64,000 nt of DNA from Williamsia phyllosphaerae (GTDB lineage Bacteria; Actinomycetota; Actinomycetes; Mycobacteriales; Mycobacteriaceae), in contig NZ_BMCS01000002.1 in NCBI RefSeq assembly GCF_014635305.1, positions 124,001 through 188,000 of the forward strand, in the 5' to 3' direction. Numbering within the stretch: position 1 is the first letter of the stretch; every line of letters starts with the position of its first letter. The notes below the pieces were generated by a model that had not been told where the DNA came from, did no database searches, and saw only the letters and a list, made by a program, of their open reading frames with translations. The position numbers were made by a program, and so were the translations under genes. Positions 8,795 to 17,284 of the stretch are shown in pieces.

Positions 8795-10132
8795 ATGGAT
8801 TTCGTGGACATGTCAGACGGGGAACTCGAGGACACGGTCATCGGTCACGCCGGCCAGCTGGCCGCACAGACCTGCACGTTCCTGGATGCGCTGCGGGAGT
8901 TCGACACCCGGGGCGCGTGGAACGGGGTCAACATCCGGTCGTGCGCACAGTGGTTGTCGTGGAAGACCGGACTGTCACGGCGGACCGCGCAGGATCAGTT
9001 GCGCGTCGCCCATGCGCTCGCCGACCTCCCACACCTGCACGACGCATTCGCGCACGGGCGGCTGTCCTATTCGAAGGTGCGCGCCGTCTCGCGCGTGGCC
9101 ACCGCCGACAGCGAACCCGAACTGGTCGACATCGCTCTGTCGTCGACCGCCGAACAGGTCGAACGCCTCTGCCGTGGACTGCGCACCATCAACCGGCGCG
9201 GGGCACCCGACGCCGCGCCCGCCGATTTCACGGCCAGGTGGAACTGGGACGACGACGGGACCTTGCGAGTGTCGATGCGGCTCAACCCGGTCGACGGCGC
9301 ACGGTTCCTTGCCGGCGTCGTGCGCAGCGACTACGAGCGGACCCGCACCATCGACGATCCCGATGTACCGGCACCACCGGAATCGCCAGAATTGCCGGGA
9401 TCGCCGGGCGACTCGGGCCTGCCCACCGATCTGTGGCGCAACGTCCCGTCGAACATCGCACCTGCGGTCATTGCGATGTCCGACATCGCCTGCGACATGA
9501 TCGACGTCCCCGAAACCGCCCCCGGCGCCGAGGTGTTGATCGTGGAGGACTCCGCCACCGGCGACGCGCACATCGACGACGGCCCACCGCTCGACACCCA
9601 CGAGCGTGACGAGGCCCGCTGCGACGCCATCGTTCGCGCGGTGCGTGTGCAGCAGGGCGCCGTGCTGGCCTGGGGACGCCGGCGCCGCACACCCAGCCCG
9701 GCACAGATCCGGGCGGTCTTCATGCGGGACCGCTGCTGCACGATGCCCGGGTGTGGCCGCACCCGATTCCTGCACGTCCACCACGTCGCCTTCTGGTCAC
9801 ACGGTGGTGCCACGGATCTCGACAACCTCGTGCTGCTCTGCGGCGAGCACCACCGTCGGCTGCACCGCGACGAATTCAGCATCGTCCCCACTGCGCCGCA
9901 ACAGTTCGAGTTCCACACTGCCGCAGGCGACCTCATCGAGGTGGCGCCACCGATCGCCGCAGAACCCCGGTTCCGCCCCGACCGCACCACAGCTCCTGCA
10001 GCCATCCTGCCCAACTGGGGCGGCGAGAAGCTCGACCTGTCCTACGCCACGGATGTTCTCACCCACATCTGGGCGCTGCGCGCGCGAGAGAAGGCCGCGG
10101 ACACGACACCGGCAGAGGCGATGGCCGCCTGA
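8795..10132 (+). CDS. DUF222 and HNH endonuclease-domain protein (13E12-like family)
   Basis: A 445-residue member of the large actinobacterial DUF222/HNH family. The N-terminal DUF222 domain includes CAQWLSWKTGLSRRTAQDQL and SYSKVRAVSRVAT. A proline-rich linker follows, then a C-terminal HNH site with MPGCGRTRFLHVHHVAFWSHGG, NLVLLC and EHHRRLHRD. The metal-binding Cys and His residues are intact. Biological function is unknown, and in mycobacteria copies occur near REP13E12 elements. No repeat or att-like site was found here. A GGGGAGGG site 6 nt before ATG 8795 favours it over the adjacent ATG 8789, and TAGATT at 8765-8770 could be its -10. Confidence 0.88.
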   Translation: MDFVDMSDGELEDTVIGHAGQLAAQTCTFLDALREFDTRGAWNGVNIRSCAQWLSWKTGLSRRTAQDQLRVAHALADLPHLHDAFAHGRLSYSKVRAVSRVATADSEPELVDIALSSTAEQVERLCRGLRTINRRGAPDAAPADFTARWNWDDDGTLRVSMRLNPVDGARFLAGVVRSDYERTRTIDDPDVPAPPESPELPGSPGDSGLPTDLWRNVPSNIAPAVIAMSDIACDMIDVPETAPGAEVLIVEDSATGDAHIDDGPPLDTHERDEARCDAIVRAVRVQQGAVLAWGRRRRTPSPAQIRAVFMRDRCCTMPGCGRTRFLHVHHVAFWSHGGATDLDNLVLLCGEHHRRLHRDEFSIVPTAPQQFEFHTAAGDLIEVAPPIAAEPRFRPDRTTAPAAILPNWGGEKLDLSYATDVLTHIWALRAREKAADTTPAEAMAA

Positions 10133-10558
10133 TCAGTTCGCGGCAGCACTGAGCCGGGCGCCCAGTTCGGCGATCGTGTCCATGCGCCCCCGCGTCGGTG
10201 TCCACGGCAGGGTGAGGCGATCTCTGGCCTTGTCGACGTACCTCGGGATGACGTGCAGATGGAAATGGAACACGGTCTGCCACGCGTCGGCCCCGCAGCA
10301 GTTGAGCAGATTGACGCCGTCGGCACCGAGTTCCCGGACGGCGACCGCGGCAATGCGCTGAGCCGACAGAGTCACCGCGGTCAGGTCCTCGGCCGGGATG
10401 TCGAGCAGATCGGTGCTGTGCCGCTTCGGTATCACCAACAGGTGTCCGTCGGACGCCGGATTGATGTCCATGAACGCGAGGGTCGTATCGTCCTCGGCCA
10501 CCGTCACACTCGGACTGTCACCGGCGACGATGTCGCAGAACACGCACTGTTTGCTCAT
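10133..10558 (-). CDS. HIT family protein (histidine triad nucleotide hydrolase)
   Basis: A 141-residue HIT protein. It begins MSKQCVFCDIVAGDSPS and carries the histidine triad HFHLHVIPR near residue 94. Its Zn-type N-terminal CxxC (CVFC) is present. HIT proteins hydrolyse AMP-linked substrates such as adenosine phosphoramidates or dinucleoside polyphosphates. ATG 10558 is chosen because it gives the family N terminus and because TACTGT at 10565-10570, 6 nt upstream, looks like a leaderless promoter. The gene is convergent with the DUF222 gene, the stops being adjacent. Confidence 0.93.
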   Translation of the reverse strand: MSKQCVFCDIVAGDSPSVTVAEDDTTLAFMDINPASDGHLLVIPKRHSTDLLDIPAEDLTAVTLSAQRIAAVAVRELGADGVNLLNCCGADAWQTVFHFHLHVIPRYVDKARDRLTLPWTPTRGRMDTIAELGARLSAAAN

Positions 10559-10642
10559 CTCCTGACAGTAGGTCAGCGCGACCGGCATCCGACGACCTTC
10601 GCCGCAGGTGCGTTCAGCGGAACGCGCGCTAGTCTGCCGTTC

Positions 10643-11173
10643 GTGACGGACTCGATTGCCCTCACCACAGAGGAGCTACGCGCGGTGACCCGGTTTGCGA
10701 CCAACTGTGCCCGGGAGGTCCTCGCTGTTTTCGAGAACGACCATCCCCTCGACGGTCGCCCACGGGCCGCAATTCGATCAGCGCAGGATTTCGTCGACGG
10801 CGGCCGCCGGACCCGATTCATGCGAATCAGCGCCTTTGCAGCGAACACCGCGGCGACCGAAGCGACTACCACGGCGGCCGCTCACGCCGCCCGTTCGGCT
10901 GGTCATGCGGCAGCAGCGGCCTACCTGCATCCATTGACGAACGGCCATCAGGTAAAACACATTCTTGGATCCGCCGGCCATGCGGCGCGCGCCGCCGAAC
11001 TCGCGTACCCCGGTTTGTTCGATGCCACGCGCAACCTGCGCACTGCCACTGAACAAGCCACGTCGACGGTCGTGTCTGTCCTGAAGCGGTATCCACCCGC
11101 CCCTTCGGGCGGAGGGCGTGTGGGCGAACTCGTTCGCGAACTGGACTCCGCTCTTCGGGCTCGATCTCTCTGA
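10643..11173 (+). CDS. Putative immunity protein (Imm5-like family)
   Basis: A 176-residue, alanine- and histidine-rich helical protein. The pattern LTTEELRAVTRFATNCAREV, then RPRAAIRSAQDFVDGG, then AARSAGHAAAAAYLHP and HQVKHILGSAGHAARAAEL matches the family annotated as putative immunity protein, found singly in many actinobacteria. No polymorphic toxin or secretion gene lies next to it, so an immunity role is only a family label. GTG 10643 is preceded at 7 nt by TAGTCT, a probable -10 of a leaderless transcript. Recognition is from memory of the family pattern. Confidence 0.72.
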   Translation: MTDSIALTTEELRAVTRFATNCAREVLAVFENDHPLDGRPRAAIRSAQDFVDGGRRTRFMRISAFAANTAATEATTTAAAHAARSAGHAAAAAYLHPLTNGHQVKHILGSAGHAARAAELAYPGLFDATRNLRTATEQATSTVVSVLKRYPPAPSGGGRVGELVRELDSALRARSL

Positions 11174-11291
11174 TGCGAGGGGACCATGCGACCGGCGCCG
11201 GAACTATCGAGGTCGTGGCCGACGGGCCCCACGTTTGCCGGAACGGCAACAGTGCTGGCGCCGGGCGGGTCTCATCCGACAGGCTGCACAC

Positions 11292-11903
11292 ATGACGGAT
11301 TCACAGGCGGTCGCTGCGGAGTGGGACGAACGCTTCAGCAGTTCCGAGCAGTTGTTCAGTGGTCGACCCAATGGTTCCCTGGTCGCCGAGGTCGGTGAGC
11401 TGCCCGCCGGCCGGGCCCTGGACGTCGGTTGCGGTGAGGGCGCCGACGCCATCTGGTTGGCGCAGCAGGGCTGGACGGTCACCGCGCTCGACGTGTCCCG
11501 CGTGGCGATCGATCGCGGCGCCGAGGCTGCCCGGCGGGCCGGGGTCGAGGTGACGTGGCAGGTGTCCGACCTGTCCGGACTCGCTGCCTCCGATCAGTAC
11601 GACCTGGTGACCGTGCACTACCCGGCGCTGCCCAGCTCCCCCGATCGCCGGGCCGAGCACGCCCTGATGTCCGCGGTCGCACCGGGCGGACTCCTGCTCG
11701 TCGTGCACCACGCCGACATGGACGCGGAGACGGCACGCGCGCACGGGTTCGATCCCGCCGACTACGTGGGGACCACCGACATGGTCACCGCGCTCCTGGA
11801 GGGCGCCTGGCGTGTCGATCTGGACACCCGCCGACCACGCGACGTGGCCGCCGGGGGCGGACGCCACACTCACGACGTCGTGCTGCGCGCGCTACACGCC
11901 TGA
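11292..11903 (+). CDS. Class I SAM-dependent methyltransferase
   Basis: A 203-residue Rossmann methyltransferase. Motif I reads ALDVGCGEGADAIWLA (residues 41-56), followed by TALDVSRVAIDRG (motif II) and VAPGGLLLVVHH (motif IV/V). The early WDERFSSSEQLFSGRPN segment resembles small actinobacterial methyltransferases of the tellurite/thiopurine-like group. The substrate is unknown. Its 3' end overlaps the convergent aminotransferase by 12 nt. CAGGCT, a weak -10, sits 6 nt before the ATG. Confidence 0.88.
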   Translation: MTDSQAVAAEWDERFSSSEQLFSGRPNGSLVAEVGELPAGRALDVGCGEGADAIWLAQQGWTVTALDVSRVAIDRGAEAARRAGVEVTWQVSDLSGLAASDQYDLVTVHYPALPSSPDRRAEHALMSAVAPGGLLLVVHHADMDAETARAHGFDPADYVGTTDMVTALLEGAWRVDLDTRRPRDVAAGGGRHTHDVVLRALHA

Positions 11904-13052
11904 CGCCGCCGCGAGGCGGGTGACCGCCCGGTCGATGTCGGCGGGGGCGAGGGTGGCGAAGCTGAGCCGCAGACAATCGCCGGCGTCGCGGGAGACCGCG
12001 AACGCAGACCCCGGGACGTAGGCCACGCCGTGTTCGACGGCTTCGCCGAGCAGTGCGGTCGTGTCCACCCCGGGAAGACGGACCCAGCAGAACATGCCGC
12101 CCTCCGGCGCGGTGAACTCCGCGGCCGATCCGAGGTGGGTCGTGAGCGCATCGACCAGTGCGGTGGCACGCGAGCGGTACGCGTCGCGGACGCTCTCGAC
12201 GTGTCCGTCGAGCCAGTCGCGGTCGGTCAGCAGGTCGGCCACCATCGCCTGGGTGAAGGTCGATCCACACAGATCTGCGCCCTGGCGCAGTCGCTCCACG
12301 AGCGCGATCACCGCCGTCGGCGCCACACACCATCCGACGCGCAGCGCCGGGGCGAGGATCTTCGACACGGTGCCCAGGCTGATGATGCGGTCGCCGAAGT
12401 GCCGCCACGGCGTCGGCTCCGTCCCTCGAAACCGCAACTGCCCGTAGGGGTTGTCGTCGATGATCCAGAACCCGTACCGCTCGGCGAGGCGGGCGAGGTG
12501 AGCGCGCCTGCCGTCGTCGGCGGTCACGCCGCCCGGGTTGTGGAAGGAACTGACGGTGTGCACGATCACCGGCCGCGCTCCGGCCTCGCACCATTGCTCG
12601 AGCAGGTCGGTGTCGATGCCGCGGTCGGTCAGCGGCAGACCCCGGACGTCGGCCCGCACCGACTGGAACACCTGCAGAGCACCGACGTACACCGGATCGT
12701 CGACGACGACGAGGTCGCCGGGATCGACGAGCGCATGCGCGAGCAGGAACAACGCCTGCTGCGATCCGTGGGTGATGAGAACCTGCTCGGGATCGTCGAT
12801 TCCCTCGTGCCGCGCGATGGCGTCGCGGCACTCGCGCAGCCCCGCGCTGACCGTGTACTGCAGAAGGTTTCGATCACCGACCGCTCGCTGCGCGGCCAGG
12901 GCGATCCGTTCCTGCGGGATCAACTCGGTGGCCGGCAGCCCACCGGCCATGCTGAGGACGTCGGGGCGCTCGGTGAGGCTGAGCAGGTCGCGGATCGCCG
13001 AACCGCGGACGTTGGACAGGGCGGCGGACGGGGTGACGACGGGTGCGGACAC
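11892..13052 (-). CDS. PLP-dependent aminotransferase, class I/II (2-aminoadipate/MocR-like catalytic domain)
   Basis: A 386-residue fold-type I aminotransferase without an HTH domain. PLP-site features are SMAGGLP near residue 35, THGSQQAL, DDPVYVGALQVF, FHNPGG, DDNPYGQLR and the Schiff-base lysine in LGTVSKILAPALRVGW. This set matches aminotransferases related to LysN/2-aminoadipate transaminase and the MocR C-terminal domain. The exact amino donor is unknown. A GTG start is used, with GGAG about 8 nt upstream. The gene overlaps the convergent methyltransferase end and lies 129 nt from the lpdA end. Confidence 0.88.
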   Translation of the reverse strand: MSAPVVTPSAALSNVRGSAIRDLLSLTERPDVLSMAGGLPATELIPQERIALAAQRAVGDRNLLQYTVSAGLRECRDAIARHEGIDDPEQVLITHGSQQALFLLAHALVDPGDLVVVDDPVYVGALQVFQSVRADVRGLPLTDRGIDTDLLEQWCEAGARPVIVHTVSSFHNPGGVTADDGRRAHLARLAERYGFWIIDDNPYGQLRFRGTEPTPWRHFGDRIISLGTVSKILAPALRVGWCVAPTAVIALVERLRQGADLCGSTFTQAMVADLLTDRDWLDGHVESVRDAYRSRATALVDALTTHLGSAAEFTAPEGGMFCWVRLPGVDTTALLGEAVEHGVAYVPGSAFAVSRDAGDCLRLSFATLAPADIDRAVTRLAAASGV

Positions 13053-13181
13053 GTGGGACTCCAGGAAGTACGAGGTGAGTCGGTGATACGTGTGGTCACC
13101 AGATGACGGGGGATGTCCCGTTGCTCACGCTACGCTCCGCATTCCACAGGATGAAAGCATGTTCCCAGATGTCGAGACGAC

Positions 13182-14609
13182 TCAATCCAGATCGTCGTGC
13201 CGGATCAACTGTCGCGCCGCCTCGGTCACCGACCCGGTGAGCGAGGGGTAGACCGAGAACGTCTGGGCCAGATCGTTGACCATCAGCTTGTTCTGGACGG
13301 CCAGTGCGATCGGCAGGATCAGCTCGGATGCATTGGGCGCCACGACGACTCCGCCGATGACAACACCGGTGGCCGGGCGGCAGAAGATCTTGACGAAGCC
13401 CCGGCGCAGCCCGCTCATCTTGGCGCGCGGATTGGTCGAGAGCGGCAACATCACGGTGCGGGCCGGGTACTCACCGTCGTCGATGGCCTGCTGGCTGACG
13501 CCGACGGTGGCGATCTCCGGACGGGTGAAGATCGCCGACGCGACCGTCTTGAGCTTGATCGGGACGACGCCCTCGCCGAGCGCGTGGTACATCGCGATGC
13601 GGCCCTGCATGGCCGCGACGGAGGCCAACGGCAACAGCCCGGTGCAGTCACCGGCGGCGTAGATGCCGGGCACCGACGTCCGCGACACCCGGTCGACGCT
13701 GAGGTAGCCGCCCTTCGACAACTCGATGCCGACGTTCTCCAGCCCGAGCCCACCGGTGTTGGGTACGGATCCGACCGTCATCAACACGTGTGATCCCGAG
13801 ACGACGTTGCCGTCGGCCAGGTGGACGTCGACACCGTCATCGGTCCGGCGGACCGCGTCGGCGCGGGCGTGCTTGATGAGCGTGACACCGCGTTCGGCGA
13901 GGACGTCCTCGAGCACGAGCGCCGCATCCTCGTCCTCACCGGGCAGCACGCGGTCTCGGCTCGACACCAACGTGACCCGAACCCCCAGCTCGGTGTAGGC
14001 GTGCACGAACTCCGCACCCGTGACACCGGAACCGACCACCACGAGGTGCTCGGGCAGCTCCTCGAGGTCGTAGAGCTGACGCCAGGTGAGGATGCGCTCC
14101 CCGTCCGGCTGTGCGTCGGGCAGCACACGCGGCGACGCGCCCGTGGCGATGAGGACCACGTCGGCGTCGATGGTGATGTCCGGATCGGGTTCGACGCCGT
14201 CGGCGCGCTCGGCCACCGGGGTGACGATCACCCGGTGGGTCGACATGCCGATCTCGGCGTCACCGAGGCGTGCGCGGCCGGCGACCAGGTGGACGCCCTC
14301 GCTGACCAGACGGGACCGGATGTCGGCGGACTGCGCGAAGGCCAGGTCACGGACCCGCTGATGGATCTGCGGCAACGACACCAGCGCGTCGTCGTGATGC
14401 AGGTTGATGCCCAGGTCCACCGCTCGACGCACCTCGGTGCGGATTCCGGTCGAGGCGATGAAGGTCTTCGACGGAACGCAATCCCACAGCACGCACGCGC
14501 CGCCGATCCCGTCCGAGTCGACGACCGTCACGTCCGCGCCGTAGGCGGTCGCGGCGAGCGCGGCCTCATATCCTGCGGGCCCGCCGCCGATGATCGCGAT
14601 CCTGGTCAT
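13182..14609 (-). CDS. lpdA: LpdA-like NAD(P)H-quinone dehydrogenase (flavoprotein disulfide reductase family)
   Basis: A 475-residue FAD/NAD(P) flavoprotein, closely patterned on M. tuberculosis LpdA (Rv3303c). It has the FAD-binding GGGPAGYEAA, DGIGGAC...DCVPSKTFIAS, an NAD-site GSGVTGAEF, the second FAD motif IYAAGDCTG, and a C-terminal YPSLTGS where true disulfide reductases have His-Pro-Thr. Unlike Rv3303c as I recall it, residues Cys39 and Cys44 form a CxxxxC redox motif. LpdA reduces quinones with NAD(P)H. The neighbouring cyclotransferase on the opposite strand repeats the Rv3303c/Rv3304 order. A TAGCGT box about 75 nt upstream is a possible -10. Confidence 0.92.
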   Translation of the reverse strand: MTRIAIIGGGPAGYEAALAATAYGADVTVVDSDGIGGACVLWDCVPSKTFIASTGIRTEVRRAVDLGINLHHDDALVSLPQIHQRVRDLAFAQSADIRSRLVSEGVHLVAGRARLGDAEIGMSTHRVIVTPVAERADGVEPDPDITIDADVVLIATGASPRVLPDAQPDGERILTWRQLYDLEELPEHLVVVGSGVTGAEFVHAYTELGVRVTLVSSRDRVLPGEDEDAALVLEDVLAERGVTLIKHARADAVRRTDDGVDVHLADGNVVSGSHVLMTVGSVPNTGGLGLENVGIELSKGGYLSVDRVSRTSVPGIYAAGDCTGLLPLASVAAMQGRIAMYHALGEGVVPIKLKTVASAIFTRPEIATVGVSQQAIDDGEYPARTVMLPLSTNPRAKMSGLRRGFVKIFCRPATGVVIGGVVVAPNASELILPIALAVQNKLMVNDLAQTFSVYPSLTGSVTEAARQLIRHDDLD

Positions 14610-14750
14610 GCGCTGACATCACTCCTGTGGTTGTGAGTTCGTGGACGGCCGTCTTGTGGACATGCCTCGCGAAGAAACGCTAGTCGATCCATGACCGACT
14701 TCGCCGACCGCGCTCTCACATGACCACCGAGGCTCATCTAGGCTTTCGCC

Positions 14751-15236
14751 GTGCCGATATACGCCGCCTACGGGTCGAACATGCACCCGGACCAGATGAT
14801 GGAACGGGCCCCGCACTCCCCGATGGCGGGTACCGGATGGCTCAACGGCTGGCGGCTGACGTTCGGCGGCGGCGACATCGGCTGGGAGGGCGCCCTGGCG
14901 ACCGTCACCGAGGACCCCGACGATCCGGATGCGCGCGTGTTCGTCGTCCTCTACGACGTCACCCCCGAGGACGAACTCACCCTGGACAGCTGGGAGGGAT
15001 CCGAGCTCGGGATCCATCGCAAGATCCGCGCCCGGGTGCACACCGACGACGGCGCGGTCCTGGCGTGGCTCTACGTGCTCGACGCGTTCGAGGGCGGACT
15101 GCCGTCGGCCCGCTACCTCGGCGTGATGTCGGAGGCCGCGGAAATCGCGGGCGCACCGGCCGACTACGTCCACGCGCTGCGGGTCCGCGACGCCCGCAAC
15201 GTGGGGCCCGGCCCCGGCGACACGCTCGACACCTGA
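14751..15236 (+). CDS. Gamma-glutamylcyclotransferase/AIG2-like protein (Rv3304 homologue)
   Basis: A 161-residue protein of the gamma-glutamylcyclotransferase fold. It begins MPIYAAYGSNMHPDQM with the YGSN substrate-binding loop, and the putative catalytic Glu lies in DSWEGSE. The region around LDAFEGGLPSARYLG is typical of the bacterial AIG2-like group. The likely activity is release of 5-oxoproline from gamma-glutamyl amines, but no substrate can be named. GTG 14751 lies 6 nt after TAGGCT (14739-14744), so the transcript may begin at the start codon itself. Confidence 0.85.
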   Translation: MPIYAAYGSNMHPDQMMERAPHSPMAGTGWLNGWRLTFGGGDIGWEGALATVTEDPDDPDARVFVVLYDVTPEDELTLDSWEGSELGIHRKIRARVHTDDGAVLAWLYVLDAFEGGLPSARYLGVMSEAAEIAGAPADYVHALRVRDARNVGPGPGDTLDT

Positions 15237-15254
15237 GCCGTCTCGGCCGGCGGT

Positions 15255-16514
15255 TCAGCAGTTGCTCGGCGGCTCGGTTCCTGAGAAGCGCGCCTGAAGC
15301 CATTGCAATGCGGGCGCGACGGTGGCGAGACCGAGGACATGGCCGAGTGCGGTCTTCGGCAGGATCTGCGGCAGCGGGAGGTTCGCCGATTCGACGGTGA
15401 CACCGCGTGAACACCACGCGCGCTGGAGTCTGAGCGTCCCCCGTGCCGCCACCAGGTCGTCGCCCAGATTCTGTCCGACGTACACCGGCATCGACGGCGT
15501 CAGGTTTCCCAACGTCTGCGCAGCGGTCAACGACTTCAGCGGCTCGGTACGCAGATACGCCGAGATGGACCGCCCGTCGCGGGTGTAGTCCGTCGTCGAT
15601 CCGAACGGATTCATCTGTAGCGCGTTGAACACGCAGTAGCTTTGCGAGCGATACAGGAGTTCACGCCCCCGCGCGTTGAACACCGACAACAACTCTCGGG
15701 CGTGCTCGGGGTAGGCGGCGACGAATCCGCTGATCACCCACCCGATCCCGCCGGACAGGACAGAGCGGTCACCGTACTCGGCGAGATCGTTCAGATCCGG
15801 TGCTGGCGCTCCGACGAACGCGCCGACGAACGGCAACTCGGGCGCGTAACTCGACGCGAGTTCCGCCGCGGCTCCGGACGCCTGACCGCCCTGCGAATAC
15901 CCCCACAGAGCAATTGGTGCGTCACGGGAGACACCCTGGGAGCCCATCGACCCTGCCGCGCGGGCGATGTCGAGCAGCGCGCGTCCCGCGTCGACGCGGT
16001 TCAGATACGGATGCACCCCCGGCGTGCCCAGCCCCATGTAGTCGGTCAACGCCACGCTGTAACCCGACGCGAGTAGCAGCCCTATCTGCAGATTCTCGTA
16101 CTCCTGACCGAACACCATCAGCTTCGACGGCGCGCACTGGTCACCCATGCCCTGCGTTCCCGGGGCCATCGCAACCACCGGCCGGGGGCGCTTTCCGGTC
16201 CACGGACGTGTCGGCACCAGCAGTGTTCCGGTCACAGCGACGGGCTGATCCTTGACGTTCTGGCTGAGGTACATCACCCGGGTGACGCGAGCGTCGATGA
16301 CGGCGCCGGTTCCCGGGATCAGAGCATCGACGGACGGCGCGGTCCGCAGAACGTCACCCGGCGCGCCGACGGGCAGTGGAACCGGTGGCCGATAGAAATC
16401 CGTGCCCACATTCGGCGTCGGCGCGGCGACGACCACAGGTGTCGCGGCGACTCCCAGGACCGCGAACAGGACGGTCGCCACGGCGATGGTTCGGGTGACG
16501 TGACGCCTGTACAT
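15255..16514 (-). CDS. Secreted lipase (LIP/PF03583 family)
   Basis: A 419-residue secretory lipase. A signal peptide (residues 1-30, ending ATPVVVAAP) precedes a catalytic alpha/beta-hydrolase region with MAPGTQGMGDQCAPS, the oxyanion-hole region, DYMGLGTPG and the nucleophile elbow GYSQGG near residue 205. Late cysteines (QRAWCSRG and the C-terminal Cys) may form disulfides. LIP-family enzymes hydrolyse triacylglycerols or fatty esters outside the cell. An AGGAGG site 4 nt before the ATG supports the start. It is divergent from a TetR gene, and the shared intergenic region holds a TetR-like operator. Confidence 0.9.
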   Translation of the reverse strand: MYRRHVTRTIAVATVLFAVLGVAATPVVVAAPTPNVGTDFYRPPVPLPVGAPGDVLRTAPSVDALIPGTGAVIDARVTRVMYLSQNVKDQPVAVTGTLLVPTRPWTGKRPRPVVAMAPGTQGMGDQCAPSKLMVFGQEYENLQIGLLLASGYSVALTDYMGLGTPGVHPYLNRVDAGRALLDIARAAGSMGSQGVSRDAPIALWGYSQGGQASGAAAELASSYAPELPFVGAFVGAPAPDLNDLAEYGDRSVLSGGIGWVISGFVAAYPEHARELLSVFNARGRELLYRSQSYCVFNALQMNPFGSTTDYTRDGRSISAYLRTEPLKSLTAAQTLGNLTPSMPVYVGQNLGDDLVAARGTLRLQRAWCSRGVTVESANLPLPQILPKTALGHVLGLATVAPALQWLQARFSGTEPPSNC

Positions 16515-16562
16515 GGGGCCTCCTGGGGTCGTTCGGCGGGTGTGATCGCGCTCACCCTATTT

Positions 16563-16579
16563 CAGACATTTCTTGTCCG
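16563..16579. promoter_or_regulatory. Candidate TetR operator between lipase and tetR
   Basis: CAGACA, 5 nt, TGTCCG is an imperfect inverted repeat in the 110-bp divergent region between lipase and tetR. The same half-site and spacing recur upstream of the thiolase-like gene at 17250-17270. Placement fits autoregulation and joint control of the lipase. Confidence 0.6.
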
Positions 16580-16624
16580 CAATAGGCCGACAGCGTTCGG
16601 GGTCAGAGGTGAGACAATCGCCGG

Positions 16625-17224
16625 ATGCCTCAGGACCAGCGCCGCGGCCCCGGCAGGCCTCGCGACGCCGACATGGAGGCCCGGGTCTTCGACGCCGTCC
16701 TGGAGGTCTACTGGGAGACGAGCTGGCGGGGGTTCACCTTCGACGCCGTGGCCCGTCGGGCCCGGGTGGGGCGGGCTGCCCTGTACCGGCGCTGGGCGAG
16801 CAAGGAGGACCTGCTCGTCGCCGCGCTCGAGGCCCGCAGTCCCCTGCCCGCACCCATCGACACCGGCTCGGTGCGCGGCGACCTCGTCGAACTGTCCGAC
16901 CAGCTCGCGCGGGGGTACGCCGAGCTGGCCGGACTGGTCTCGATCCGCGTGACCCTCGACGCGATGGTCAACCCGGACCTGCTGGCCCACCTCACCGACA
17001 CCCTCAACCAGAGCCGGTTGGTCACCACCCGGGCGATCGTCAGTCGGGCGGTCGCCCGCGGCGAACTGCCCCCGAACACGTCGACCACGCTGCTGCTCGA
17101 ACTCGTCACCGGTGCGGTGCTGAGCCACGCGTTGTTCTCCCATCCGCACCGGAGCGCCGAGACCGATGCGTCCCCCCGGCACTCGGAGATCGTGGTGGAG
17201 ACGGTCCTGCGGGCCCTCGTCTAG
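16625..17224 (+). CDS. TetR/AcrR family transcriptional regulator
   Basis: A 199-residue TetR repressor. The N-terminal HTH region reads RVFDAVLEVYWETSWRGFTF, then AVARRARVGRAALYRRWASK, then LLVAALEARS, followed by a helical ligand domain. It lies between a lipase and a thiolase-like/enoyl-CoA hydratase operon. Matching inverted repeats in both flanking promoters point to it as the local repressor, with an acyl-CoA or fatty acid as plausible ligand (inference). GACAAT, a weak -10, precedes the ATG by 6 nt. Confidence 0.9.
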   Translation: MPQDQRRGPGRPRDADMEARVFDAVLEVYWETSWRGFTFDAVARRARVGRAALYRRWASKEDLLVAALEARSPLPAPIDTGSVRGDLVELSDQLARGYAELAGLVSIRVTLDAMVNPDLLAHLTDTLNQSRLVTTRAIVSRAVARGELPPNTSTTLLLELVTGAVLSHALFSHPHRSAETDASPRHSEIVVETVLRALV

Positions 17225-17249
17225 GTCTGAATCACAGCGGCGGACCTTT

Positions 17250-17270
17250 TACAGACAGTCACTGTCTGTA
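17250..17270. promoter_or_regulatory. Perfect inverted-repeat operator upstream of thiolase-like gene
   Basis: TACAGACAG, 3 nt, CTGTCTGTA is a perfect 9-bp-arm palindrome. It ends 1 nt before the TAACGT -10 hexamer (17272-17277) of the thiolase-like gene, so bound repressor would occlude the promoter. Its core CAGACA-N5-TGTCTG matches the site at 16563-16579. The adjacent TetR is the obvious candidate binder. Confidence 0.8.
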
Positions 17271-17284
17271 TTAACGTCGACAGC

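Noticed and set aside
8795..10132. DUF222/HNH gene as part of a mobile REP13E12 element
   Set aside because: No inverted repeats, att-like duplications or neighbouring integrase were seen. Both neighbours look like normal single genes.
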